Shown here piece by piece: positions 1-6,568 of a DNA stretch of 8,766 nt. This DNA is from Chloroflexota bacterium (GTDB taxonomy: Bacteria > Chloroflexota > Dehalococcoidia > Lucifugimonadales > Lucifugimonadaceae): the NCBI GenBank assembly GCA_002712125.1, contig PASL01000026.1, forward strand, positions 8,661 to 17,426, in the 5' to 3' direction. A program made the translations under genes and the position numbers. A model generated the notes under the pieces. It saw only the letters and a list, made by a program, of their open reading frames with translations. It searched no databases and was not told the DNA's origin. The stretch's first letter is position 1. Each line of letters begins with the position of its first letter.

Positions 1-2705
1 TCCCAATGGGTTAGTTCATATCTGTTATTTAGCAACCATACGTCATCAGATGACACAATAAAAGCATTTTGTAATATACCTTCGCTAGTCTTAGCTCTTG
101 CAGGAAAATAGGCTTGAGAAGAAATAATACTGAAGTCATCAATGTTTAACTTATCACTAGAATCAATAAAACTAATAATATTGTTATCTGTAATAGGTTC
201 AGTAACAGACGCTCTTATATCAAACCCTCCTGATACAGTATCTGGCTCTTCTTCTACTCTATCGCTTATGTTTATAATTATCGCAAAAACCATTAGTGTA
301 AAAATAACTAATGAAAACATAGCTAACGTAAGACCCGTTCTAAATCTAGCAGACATAGGATAAGCAATAGACATCTTAACAACTGATTTCAAGTTGCCTG
401 ATTTATATGAGAATATAGACAATAACCGTATGATTATTTCTGGATTATACATAATTATCCAAACTGCAGCGGCAACTAAACAAACACCAGATAAAATAAA
501 CATTTCAATATCCCCATCAAGTTTGCCGGTAAACTCTTCCAAAGCATCGAAAGGTAAACTCCAGAAAATTAGCATTGATATACCTATCATTGACATCGAG
601 ATTCTTTTTTGGAAATCTTTTCTAAGGTTAGTTAAGCCTAAGATTTTTTGTAATAATAGCCCTATTCCAATAAAAATTAGAGTAACACCAAACGTCCATA
701 AAAACGCAGAACTTTGAGATTGTTCGCTTCCAAAGTTTGAATCTGGATTTAATCCACTCAATGCCATAAAAAGCCCTATGAGTAAGAAAGGGATACCAGT
801 TGATAAAGTAGGGGCTAAAATTTGATATAACTTTATATAAAAAACAAACATCCATAAAATAATTGGAAGAATAAAATTTGAATTTTCTCTGCTTATAGCC
901 CCTACAACAAGTATTATGATAGGAATAACCCATCTGAGAAATACAAAAATATTATTTTTTCTATTTTTCTTATATAAAATAATTTTATATAAAACACTTA
1001 ATGGTCCAAAAAGAGAAAATAATAACTCATAAAATTTTTGTTTAAATGACTTAGTTTTTTCCGTTGCAAATTCCTGGGGCAAACCTCTAATCGCAACAAC
1101 AATATTCAATCTACTTACTCTAAAAGAACTAAATATTACTGTAATTGCTGTCAGTATTAATCCTGCACAAAATGCAATATTTATAGATTTGAGACTAATA
1201 TTATAAGCAAAAGAAAATCTGTCATCAGTACCTACTCCTTGTATAAATAGTTGAAAAAGAAGAAAGCTTACTATAATACCAAGAAAAGTTCCAACAGCTG
1301 CGGCGCCCACAGAATAAACAAGGCCCTCATAGGTAAACATTTCAATCAGATTTCTTCTTTTTGTTCCTACAGCTCTTATTATTCCCATTTCTGTTTGCCT
1401 AGATGCAGCTAGCATAACAAAAACTAAAAATATAAGTAATAATCCAACTATAATAGAAAAAGAACCTAATATACTAAAAAATAAAGTTATAGCCGTAGCC
1501 AATAAATCTCCAAATGTTAGCAAATCGTCTTTTATGGGCCTGACATTTAGGTCTACTATTTGTGATACAGCAGGTCCAAAAGAGTTAGAAAGTTCAGGGT
1601 CTTCTAAACTGTCTATGATTCCACCAATGATGGCTTGATTTATACCTTCTTTAATTATATTTTTGAATTCATCTGAAGGCTGATCATTTTCTAATTCAAG
1701 TATTAAACTATCAATCACTTCTTTAGAATTTTCAGAGTTTATAATATTATTTTCATCTGTATTATTAGATAAATTTTCGATTTGAAGTTTGAGAGCTTCA
1801 AAAACTTCAGGTGATTTTAGAGCAAGAAATATTTCATTTGTTATTTCATCATTGATGAATAATAACTGAAGGTCACTAGATATTTCTTTCGATAAATCCC
1901 TATCAATTTCTAATCCACCATCTAGTGAGACTCCCACATAATTATATCCTTGTACTCCTGTAAATTCCTTTACAACATTGTAATTTATTAGAGCCGATGC
2001 TGGAGATGCTTCCCCTCCGCCAGCCAAACCTTTTGATTCAACAACATTTACAACCTTAAGGATTTTTTTATCTCCAGGCTTGATTAAGAAGATATTATCA
2101 CCTATATTTGCCTCTATAGCATCTGATAAATATCTGTTTATTATCGTTTCATTATCCTGGATATTAAGATCATCTTCTTCAAGAAATGAACCTTCTATAC
2201 TCTTAAGAGATTCCCTTGAAAAAAAACCATATGTATTACTTACATCAAAACCTATAATTTCTGAATTAGATACTGTCTTTTCTGAATTCTCCCCCATAAC
2301 CGGAGATGTATACCTTATTGTGGGAATAACTCCATCAAGTTTTTGATTGCTTATAACGTTTTCGGTTATAACATTCAATTCATCATTGCTTATAAAGCCA
2401 TTCTCTAAATCTGAATCAACTATTGCTATATCAACTTCTCCCAATCCTCCCATAACGGTATTTTTTATAGACCAAGATACTGAATCACCTATTGCTAAGG
2501 CAGACATTATTATAGTTGAGCTTAACATGAGTCCAAATATAATAAGAACTGATTGTGCTTTTCTACGCGGGATATTTCTGAGTGCAATCTTTAGTAAAAT
2601 TTTATTTCTGATTGAAAGTAGAACAACCACAGTAGCCAGAATAATAGTAAAAATTAACAAATATTGAGAAATAAGATCTGTTTCTAGGCCAAATAATTTT
2701 TCCAA
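1..2705 (-). CDS. FtsX/MacB-type ABC transporter permease with two FtsX units (3' end outside window)
   Basis: This is the membrane subunit of a type VII (MacB-like) ABC transporter and partner of the ATPase encoded just upstream. A single uninterrupted frame of 901 codons runs off the left edge, so the C-terminus is missing. The start is TTG at 2703-2705, directly after the ATPase stop codon, with AAGGAAG 9 nt upstream. Predicted layout: helices near residues 15-32 and 52-73; an ectodomain at about 75-400; helices near 401-433, 458-488 and 505-528; a central hydrophobic block at about 585-752 with five or six helices; then a second unit with a helix at 789-813 and the beginning of a second ectodomain. 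The segment RQTEMGIIRAVGTKRRNLIE (436-455) is the FtsX-type cytoplasmic loop that contacts the ATPase. The two-unit plan resembles YbbP-type permeases (COG3127/COG0577). The substrate is unknown; lipoprotein, lipid, peptide or drug transport are all possible. Confidence 0.9.
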   Translation of the reverse strand, partial: MEKLFGLETDLISQYLLIFTIILATVVVLLSIRNKILLKIALRNIPRRKAQSVLIIFGLMLSSTIIMSALAIGDSVSWSIKNTVMGGLGEVDIAIVDSDLENGFISNDELNVITENVISNQKLDGVIPTIRYTSPVMGENSEKTVSNSEIIGFDVSNTYGFFSRESLKSIEGSFLEEDDLNIQDNETIINRYLSDAIEANIGDNIFLIKPGDKKILKVVNVVESKGLAGGGEASPASALINYNVVKEFTGVQGYNYVGVSLDGGLEIDRDLSKEISSDLQLLFINDEITNEIFLALKSPEVFEALKLQIENLSNNTDENNIINSENSKEVIDSLILELENDQPSDEFKNIIKEGINQAIIGGIIDSLEDPELSNSFGPAVSQIVDLNVRPIKDDLLTFGDLLATAITLFFSILGSFSIIVGLLLIFLVFVMLAASRQTEMGIIRAVGTKRRNLIEMFTYEGLVYSVGAAAVGTFLGIIVSFLLFQLFIQGVGTDDRFSFAYNISLKSINIAFCAGLILTAITVIFSSFRVSRLNIVVAIRGLPQEFATEKTKSFKQKFYELLFSLFGPLSVLYKIILYKKNRKNNIFVFLRWVIPIIILVVGAISRENSNFILPIILWMFVFYIKLYQILAPTLSTGIPFLLIGLFMALSGLNPDSNFGSEQSQSSAFLWTFGVTLIFIGIGLLLQKILGLTNLRKDFQKRISMSMIGISMLIFWSLPFDALEEFTGKLDGDIEMFILSGVCLVAAAVWIIMYNPEIIIRLLSIFSYKSGNLKSVVKMSIAYPMSARFRTGLTLAMFSLVIFTLMVFAIIINISDRVEEEPDTVSGGFDIRASVTEPITDNNIISFIDSSDKLNIDDFSIISSQAYFPARAKTSEGILQNAFIVSSDDVWLLNNRYELTHW

Positions 2706-3410
2706 TTACTTTTTCTTCCTTCTTCTTTTTGTTCCATCATCAACAATCTTACCGTCAGTCATACGTATTATTCGATTTGCCATACTTCCAATTTCTTCCG
2801 AATGGGTTACGAGTACAAAAGTTTGTTTATCTTTTCGATTTAAATCCACTAATAATTTCATTATCTCAGACGCATTAGATGAATCTAGATTTCCTGTAGG
2901 TTCATCTGCCCATACAATTGCTGGATCATTTGACAAGGCTCTAGCTATAGCAACTCTTTGTTGTTGGCCGCCCGATAATTCTGTCGGTAAGTGCTTTGCT
3001 CTATCAGCCAACCCAACTAGATCTAGTTTTTCTAGCGCTTTTCTAGTAGCTTCCTTTTGAGATACACCAGCAAGAACCAATGGAAGTTCAACATTTTCTA
3101 CAGCATTTAGAACAGGAAGTAAATTATATGATTGAAAAACAAACCCCATAGCCTTTGCTCTGTAGTCACTTAACTCATTATCACTTAATTCTGTCAAAGA
3201 TTTTTTCGAAATCGTTATTTCACCAGAATCTATACTATCCAGCCCAGAAATACAATTTAATAAAGTTGTTTTACCGGAACCACTCGGCCCCATTACAGCA
3301 ACCATCTCACCTTTGTTAACTTTAAAAGTAACAGAATTTAATGCATTAACTGACAAGTCGTTAGATTTATAAATTTTGTCAACTTTTTTTGCAGATATTA
3401 TTGTTTCCAT
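2706..3410 (-). CDS. ABC transporter ATP-binding protein, MacB/LolD/YbbA type
   Basis: This 234-residue ATPase powers the adjacent FtsX-type permease from the cytoplasmic side of the membrane. All nucleotide-binding motifs are present: Walker A GPSGSGKT (41-48), Q-loop Gln93, signature LSGGQ (145-149), Walker B IVWADE (165-170), D-loop NLD (174-176) and H-loop His203. Length and sequence fit the LolD/MacB/YbbA/SalX group of stand-alone ATPases. The ATG start at 3408-3410 is preceded by AGGA at a suitable distance. The protein ends in a strongly basic tail, TKRRRKKK; its purine-rich codons also form the Shine-Dalgarno sequence for the permease, which starts at the next base, so the two genes are probably translationally coupled. 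The substrate cannot be told from the ATPase. No histidine kinase or response regulator of the Bce type is visible beside it. Confidence 0.95.
   Translation of the reverse strand: METIISAKKVDKIYKSNDLSVNALNSVTFKVNKGEMVAVMGPSGSGKTTLLNCISGLDSIDSGEITISKKSLTELSDNELSDYRAKAMGFVFQSYNLLPVLNAVENVELPLVLAGVSQKEATRKALEKLDLVGLADRAKHLPTELSGGQQQRVAIARALSNDPAIVWADEPTGNLDSSNASEIMKLLVDLNRKDKQTFVLVTHSEEIGSMANRIIRMTDGKIVDDGTKRRRKKK
2715..2723 (-). promoter_or_regulatory. Ribosome binding site for the permease, inside the ATPase gene
   Basis: The minus strand reads AGAAGGAAG here. It lies within the last codons of the ATPase gene and 9 nt before the TTG start of the permease. It supports the TTG at 2703-2705 as the permease start; no ATG lies near it in that frame. 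Confidence 0.6.
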
Positions 3411-3441
3411 TTGATGTCCTAGTATTATATTGAATACTTGT

Positions 3442-3447
3442 ATTGTA
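3442..3447 (-). promoter_or_regulatory. Candidate -10 box for the ABC transporter operon
   Basis: The minus strand reads TACAAT, 31 nt before the ATPase start codon, which would leave a short leader containing the AGGA ribosome binding site. The best -35-like hexamer, TTTACA, is 20 nt upstream. That spacing is long, so the call is weak. Confidence 0.3.
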
Positions 3448-3558
3448 ACATTTTGAAGAATAAAGAATGTAAAGAAATTATAAAGAATAAAAAGTAAAAA
3501 AAAAAGATTATTTTATAAATAAATTTAACTCTTAAAATAGAAGAATCGTAATAACAAA

Positions 3559-3589
3559 TTAAACAATTTCGGAATAATTAGGATACAAT
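3559..3589 (+). promoter_or_regulatory. Candidate promoter for the small cysteine-rich gene and SDR
   Basis: TACAAT at 3584-3589 is a reasonable -10 box, placing the transcription start near 3596 and giving a leader of about 33 nt. A poor -35-like TTAAAC begins at 3559 with a 19-nt spacer. The surrounding 218-nt divergent intergenic region is very A+T-rich, so chance matches are likely. Confidence 0.3.
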
Positions 3590-3628
3590 TGTTCTAGAAA
3601 TTTTTTCATATTATTTAGGAAGTGATTA

Positions 3629-3841
3629 ATGAGCAGAACACCATCAAAAAAAACCCAAGATGAAGAGACTATTGAAAAAAAAACCCCTGAATGCAAAAAA
3701 GGTGGACCGTGTCATTGGGTAATTGAGCCTCCAAACGGTAAGCTTAGCACTGGTAAATGTAAAAAATGTGGAAAAGAAAAAGAATTTGAAAATTCTTTCG
3801 AATATTCTTCGTGGTACGGTACAAAATCGCCGGAAGAATAG
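3629..3841 (+). CDS. Small cysteine-rich protein with CHW motif and zinc-ribbon-like CxxC
   Basis: This is a 70-residue soluble protein of unknown function. The first 20 residues are charged and probably disordered. The core runs from Cys22 to about Trp62. It has Cys22 and Cys28-His29-Trp30, then VIEPPNGKLSTGKC ending at Cys44, then Cys47-Gly48, and a following KEFENS segment (51-56). Cys44-x2-Cys47 together with Cys22/Cys28 or His29 could bind one zinc ion; this is inferred from residue pattern only. Short proteins with an H-W-x-I-E-x-P-x-G-x-x-S-x-G-x-C-x-x-C-G pattern and a trailing F-x-N-S are, from memory, widespread in Chloroflexota, Cyanobacteria and Actinomycetota, but no function is known to me. 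The ATG start has AGGAAG 7 nt upstream. The SDR gene begins 35 nt downstream on the same strand. Confidence 0.8.
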   Translation: MSRTPSKKTQDEETIEKKTPECKKGGPCHWVIEPPNGKLSTGKCKKCGKEKEFENSFEYSSWYGTKSPEE

Positions 3842-3876
3842 AGATAATATAAAAGATAAATGTCTATGAGGGAATT

Positions 3877-4653
3877 ATGGATCTAGGTATAAGAAATAAA
3901 AATGCTTTAATCACTGGAAGTAGCAAGGGACTTGGGCGAGAGTCAGCATTAGCATTAGCCAAAGAAGGTGTTAATATAATACTTTGTGCTAGAGGTATAG
4001 ATGACCTTGAGAACACAAAAAATGAAATTGGAAAACTAGACGTAAATGTCTCATCTTATCAATGTGATATCAGTAATATTTCTGAACTAAATAATCTAAT
4101 TGATAAAATTAATAAAGATGTAGGTGACATAGATATTCTTGTTAATAACGTTGGAGGCAGCCTAGGTACATCTGATCTTTTGAACTCTAAAATTGAAGAT
4201 TTTCAAAAAGTTATGGATGCAAATTTATGGTCAGCTGTAACCCTTATGAAATTGGTTGTCCCTAAAATGCAAAAGAATAAATGGGGCAGAGTAATAAATA
4301 TATCTTCCATTTATGGAAGAGAATTTGGAGGAACTGCTCCTTACATGACAGCTAAAGCTGCAATGATAGCCTCAACTAAACATTTAGCTATGACTATAGC
4401 TAAAGATGGAGTCACAGTTAATTCTATAGCACCTGGATCAATACTTTTTCCTGGAGGATCATGGGATAGGTTTATAAAAAACAACTCTGATGAAACCGTA
4501 AGTGAATTTATCGAAAGAAACTTACCTATGGGTAAATTTGGTTGGCCTGAGCCTATTGGTGCTGCAGTGACATTCCTATCGTCAATGCAGGCAGACCTAA
4601 TAACTGGAGCCTGTATAAATATAGATGGTGGCCAATCACATAATCTCTTTTAG
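3877..4653 (+). CDS. SDR-family NAD(P)-dependent oxidoreductase
   Basis: This is a 258-residue classical short-chain dehydrogenase/reductase, most like the FabG-type 3-oxoacyl-ACP reductase group, though the substrate cannot be assigned. The Rossmann cofactor motif TGSSKGLG is at 13-20. Lys17 and Arg39, at the end of strand beta-2, suggest a preference for NADP(H). The catalytic tetrad is complete: Asn116, Ser143, Tyr156 and Lys160, with the expected Ser-x12-Tyr-x3-Lys spacing. The structural NNAG motif reads NNVG (90-93), a conservative change. The C-terminal INIDGG motif is present near residue 248. Length is normal for the family. The ATG start is preceded by GAGGGA about 4 nt away. It lies downstream of the small cysteine-rich gene and is probably in one transcript with it. 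It ends at a strong hairpin shared with the convergent rplL. Confidence 0.92.
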   Translation: MDLGIRNKNALITGSSKGLGRESALALAKEGVNIILCARGIDDLENTKNEIGKLDVNVSSYQCDISNISELNNLIDKINKDVGDIDILVNNVGGSLGTSDLLNSKIEDFQKVMDANLWSAVTLMKLVVPKMQKNKWGRVINISSIYGREFGGTAPYMTAKAAMIASTKHLAMTIAKDGVTVNSIAPGSILFPGGSWDRFIKNNSDETVSEFIERNLPMGKFGWPEPIGAAVTFLSSMQADLITGACINIDGGQSHNLF

Positions 4654-4660
4654 ATATTAA

Positions 4661-4699
4661 AAACAAAAAGATCATATACGAACTATGATCTTTTTGTTT
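4661..4699. terminator. Bidirectional intrinsic terminator between SDR gene and rplL
   Basis: A perfect 15-bp inverted repeat (4661-4675 paired with 4685-4699) encloses a 9-nt loop. Each outer arm is A/T-rich, so on the plus strand the stem runs into TTTTTGTTTATTTAT and on the minus strand into TTTTTGTTTTTAA. It begins 7 nt after the SDR stop codon and lies 21 nt beyond the rplL stop codon, exactly where both convergent transcripts need to end. Confidence 0.85.
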
Positions 4700-4720
4700 A
4701 TTTATAATTTGTATTTCTTG

Positions 4721-5110
4721 TTATGAAATTTCTACTGCTGCTCCAGCAGCTTCTAATTTTTCTTTTGCTGCATCTGAATCTTCTTTAGATGCACCCTCTA
4801 ATACAGGCTTAGGAGCTGCCTCAACTAAATCTTTTGCCTCTTTCAAACCTAGCGGTGTTACTTCTCTAACAGCCTTAATAACTGCAATCTTATTAGCACC
4901 AACATCTTTCAAAACAACATCGAATGCATCTTTTTCTTCAGCTGGTGCAGCATCTCCTCCAGCACCACCAGCAGCCGGAGTTGCGGCAACTGCAACTGGT
5001 GCTGCAGCACTGACGCCAAACTCTTCTTCGAGTGCCTTAACTACATCTGCTAGATCTAGAACAGACATATTTTTGATTTCTTCTATTAATTCATCTTTAC
5101 TCATAGCCAT
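4721..5110 (-). CDS. rplL: 50S ribosomal protein L7/L12
   Basis: L7/L12 forms the flexible stalk of the large ribosomal subunit. It binds L10 as dimers and recruits and activates the translational GTPases EF-Tu, EF-G and IF2. The 129-residue protein shows the three expected parts: an N-terminal dimerisation and L10-binding helix region (1-34), an Ala/Pro/Gly-rich hinge (about 35-58), and the globular factor-binding domain (about 59-129), which includes [20 protein letters not shown]. The ATG at 5108-5110 is preferred over a second ATG two codons later, because AAGGAAG lies 7 nt before the first. It is 29 nt downstream of rplJ and is the last gene of the cluster. The rpoB-rpoC genes that often follow are absent. 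Confidence 0.97.
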   Translation of the reverse strand: MAMSKDELIEEIKNMSVLDLADVVKALEEEFGVSAAAPVAVAATPAAGGAGGDAAPAEEKDAFDVVLKDVGANKIAVIKAVREVTPLGLKEAKDLVEAAPKPVLEGASKEDSDAAKEKLEAAGAAVEIS

Positions 5111-5139
5111 AATTTTACTTCCTTATATTTAATATTTTT

Positions 5140-5673
5140 TTAAGCCGCAGAGTTTTCTTGGTTATTTTCCACATGTCTCTGCAAAACATTTGCTAAGCTC
5201 CTAATAGGACCGTTCATCACCATAACAATACCTGTGATCGGACTTTTCATTGAACCCATCATCTTTGATAATAATTCTTCTTTAGAAGGTAATGTTGCTA
5301 AATTTTTTATTTTAGATTGATCAAGCAAATCTTCATCTAACATACCACCTATTATATTTATAGGTAAATCATTATCTGATGCATACTTAACCAACGCCTT
5401 TGTAGCTTCTGCTGGATCAGAATCTGAAACAACAAAGCCAATAGGACCATTCATAACATCTTTCAAAGAAGATTTACCAGATTCATCAGCTGCAATTCTT
5501 GCAAAAGTATTTTTTATTACTTTGAATCTTGCACCTTTTGATCTCAATTCTTGACGCAGAGCAGTCATTTGGGTAACATCAATACCTCTATATTCTGCAG
5601 CAATAATCAAAGAAGAATTAGAAAAAATCTCAGACATCTCAGATACTAAAGCTTTTCCTTTTTCTGTTGGCAT
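5140..5673 (-). CDS. rplJ: 50S ribosomal protein L10
   Basis: L10 anchors L7/L12 dimers to the L11-binding region of 23S rRNA and, in the L10(L12)n complex, represses its own mRNA. The 177-residue protein carries the family core AEYRGIDVTQMTALRQELRS and the following IKNTFARIA. Its C-terminal helix, VMNGPIRSLANVLQRH onwards, is the L12-binding part. The start is placed at the ATG at 5671-5673, which has GGGAGA 4 nt upstream and gives the usual MPTEKGKAL-type N-terminus. The frame stays open back to a TTG at 5697, but those eight codons are the T-tract of the leader terminator and would encode a non-homologous extension. Expression is probably controlled by the leader and internal promoter immediately upstream. 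Confidence 0.96.
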   Translation of the reverse strand: MPTEKGKALVSEMSEIFSNSSLIIAAEYRGIDVTQMTALRQELRSKGARFKVIKNTFARIAADESGKSSLKDVMNGPIGFVVSDSDPAEATKALVKYASDNDLPINIIGGMLDEDLLDQSKIKNLATLPSKEELLSKMMGSMKSPITGIVMVMNGPIRSLANVLQRHVENNQENSAA

Positions 5674-5677
5674 AAAT

Positions 5678-5683
5678 TCTCCC
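5678..5683 (-). promoter_or_regulatory. rplJ: Ribosome binding site of rplJ, abutting the terminator T-tract
   Basis: GGGAGA on the minus strand lies 4 nt before the ATG at 5671-5673 and fixes that ATG as the start. It follows directly after the nine-T tract of the leader terminator. Its GGG is a second possible pairing partner for the CCCC of the terminator's left arm. Confidence 0.65.
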
Positions 5684-5714
5684 AAAAAAAAACCCAAGAC
5701 AAAAGTATCTGGGG
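5684..5714 (-). terminator. Intrinsic terminator (attenuator) in the rplJ leader
   Basis: On the minus strand CCCCAGATAC, a TTTT loop and GTCTTGGG form a short hairpin: CCCA pairs with TGGG and GA pairs with TC across one bulged T. Nine T residues follow (5684-5692). The layout is that of a Rho-independent terminator placed between the L10-binding leader element and the rplJ ribosome binding site. It would therefore act as a regulatory attenuator, not as the end of an operon. The stem is short, so read-through is expected. Confidence 0.65.
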
Positions 5715-5730
5715 CTTCAAAAAAATTATC

Positions 5731-5782
5731 AACCTCGGATGGTGTCTTTTGACATTATCTTTTAGACCATCTGTCTGTGGTT
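5731..5782 (-). promoter_or_regulatory. Ribosomal protein L10 leader (kink-turn mRNA element)
   Basis: The minus-strand RNA contains AACC (5782-5779) pairing with GGUU (5734-5731), and GAUGGU (5771-5766) pairing with ACCAUC (5743-5738). Between the two helices is an asymmetric internal loop with ACAGACA on one side and CCGA-type residues on the other. The sequence pieces CCACAGACAG and CCGAGGUU match what I recall of the conserved L10-leader kink-turn that binds the L10(L12) complex in many bacteria. Its place, between rplA and rplJ and just upstream of an intrinsic terminator, is as expected. Excess L10-L12 should bind it and reduce rplJ-rplL expression. Confidence 0.8.
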
Positions 5783-5805
5783 ACTATATTAAGTTTATAA
5801 ATCTT

Positions 5806-5834
5806 ATTATATCTCTTTTTTTAAGAAATGGAAA
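5806..5834 (-). promoter_or_regulatory. Candidate internal promoter for rplJ-rplL
   Basis: The minus strand has a consensus -10 box TATAAT (5811-5806) and a TTTCCA -35-like hexamer (5834-5829; 4 of 6 matches to TTGACA) with a 17-nt spacer. Initiation near 5799 would give a transcript that begins just upstream of the L10 leader and contains all of it. This parallels the separate L10 promoter of Escherichia coli. The -35 lies just past the rplA stop codon. Confidence 0.5.
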
Positions 5835-5836
5835 AT

Positions 5837-6553
5837 TTATTTACTTCCACTAGCTAATTTTTCAAGTTCTGTTTGACTTAATCTTATAGATGGCCCCATA
5901 GTTGTGCACATAGAAACATTTTTTACTAATGCACCTTTAATACTATCTGGTCTAGCTCGAATTATTGTTGAGTAAACACTACTTAAGTTGTCTAGCAATT
6001 GGTTAGATTCAAACTTAACAGTTCCAATCCTGACATGTATATTAGCACCTTTATCCAGTTTGATCTCTGCTCTTCCCTTTTTTGCACTGTCGATTGCAGA
6101 TGAAATATTTTCTGGTTGAACAACTGTACCAGTTCTAGGATTAGGCATCAGCCCTTTTCTACCAAGATATCTACCTAGTTTACCAATTTTGGGCATCTGG
6201 TCTGGAGTGGCTATTGCAACATCAAAATCAGCCCATCCAGCTTCAATTTTTTTCACTAATTCGTCATCAGAAATATAATCCGCACCTGCATCTTCAGCTA
6301 TTCTTGCATCATCGCCTTGAGCAAAAACGAGCACCCTTACATCTTTTCCTGTACCATGCGGTAATTCTGCAACTTCTCTCAAATTTTGATCAGCTTGTTT
6401 TGGGTCAGCATTCGTTGAAACGTGTAGTTCTACTGCTTCATCAAATTTCACTTTTGACAATTTTTTTGCTAAGTCTACTGCTTCATTAGGTGTATATTCT
6501 GAAGATTGAATTTCTTTACTTATTTCTAAATATCTTTTACTTTGTTTTGCCAT
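5837..6553 (-). CDS. rplA: 50S ribosomal protein L1
   Basis: L1 binds helices 76-78 of 23S rRNA, forms the mobile L1 stalk that guides deacylated tRNA from the E site, and is a translational repressor of its own operon in many bacteria. The 238-residue length is typical. Family landmarks are ELPHGTGK (63-70), KLGRYLGRKGLMPNPRTGTV (125-144, the L1 signature region) and the C-terminal MCTTMGPSIRL. The ATG start at 6551-6553 has AGGAG 8 nt upstream. It lies 15 nt after rplK, the standard L11-L1 pair. The 23-nt gap before rplK shows no obvious L1-operator hairpin. Confidence 0.97.
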   Translation of the reverse strand: MAKQSKRYLEISKEIQSSEYTPNEAVDLAKKLSKVKFDEAVELHVSTNADPKQADQNLREVAELPHGTGKDVRVLVFAQGDDARIAEDAGADYISDDELVKKIEAGWADFDVAIATPDQMPKIGKLGRYLGRKGLMPNPRTGTVVQPENISSAIDSAKKGRAEIKLDKGANIHVRIGTVKFESNQLLDNLSSVYSTIIRARPDSIKGALVKNVSMCTTMGPSIRLSQTELEKLASGSK

Positions 6554-6568
6554 ACATTTACTCCTAAA

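Noticed and set aside
142..717. Two open frames on the plus strand (142-363 and 394-717)
   Set aside because: Both are antisense to the continuous permease frame, which shows clear membrane helices and FtsX motifs; neither has a convincing ribosome binding site or recognisable protein.
628..933. Open frame on the minus strand in another frame of the permease region
   Set aside because: It overlaps the permease frame on the same strand and gives an aromatic-rich, low-complexity product typical of a frame-shifted reading of hydrophobic codons. The permease frame itself has no break here.
2080..2667. Two adjacent plus-strand open frames (2080-2346 and 2347-2667)
   Set aside because: They are antisense to the permease N-terminal half and resemble no protein family; they arise from the same-phase complement of an AT-rich gene.
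3424..3429. Perfect TATAAT on the minus strand upstream of the ATPase gene
   Set aside because: A transcript starting from it would begin about 7 nt before the start codon and lose most of the ribosome binding site; the TACAAT at 3442-3447 is better placed.
3480..3535. A-rich tract in the divergent intergenic region as a possible repeat or origin-like element
   Set aside because: It is simple A/T-rich sequence with no iterated unit, DnaA-box cluster or long inverted repeat that I could find.
5674..5697. Upstream TTG start for rplJ giving eight extra residues
   Set aside because: These codons come from the terminator T-tract, the extension is not family-like, and the ATG at 5671-5673 has its own good ribosome binding site.
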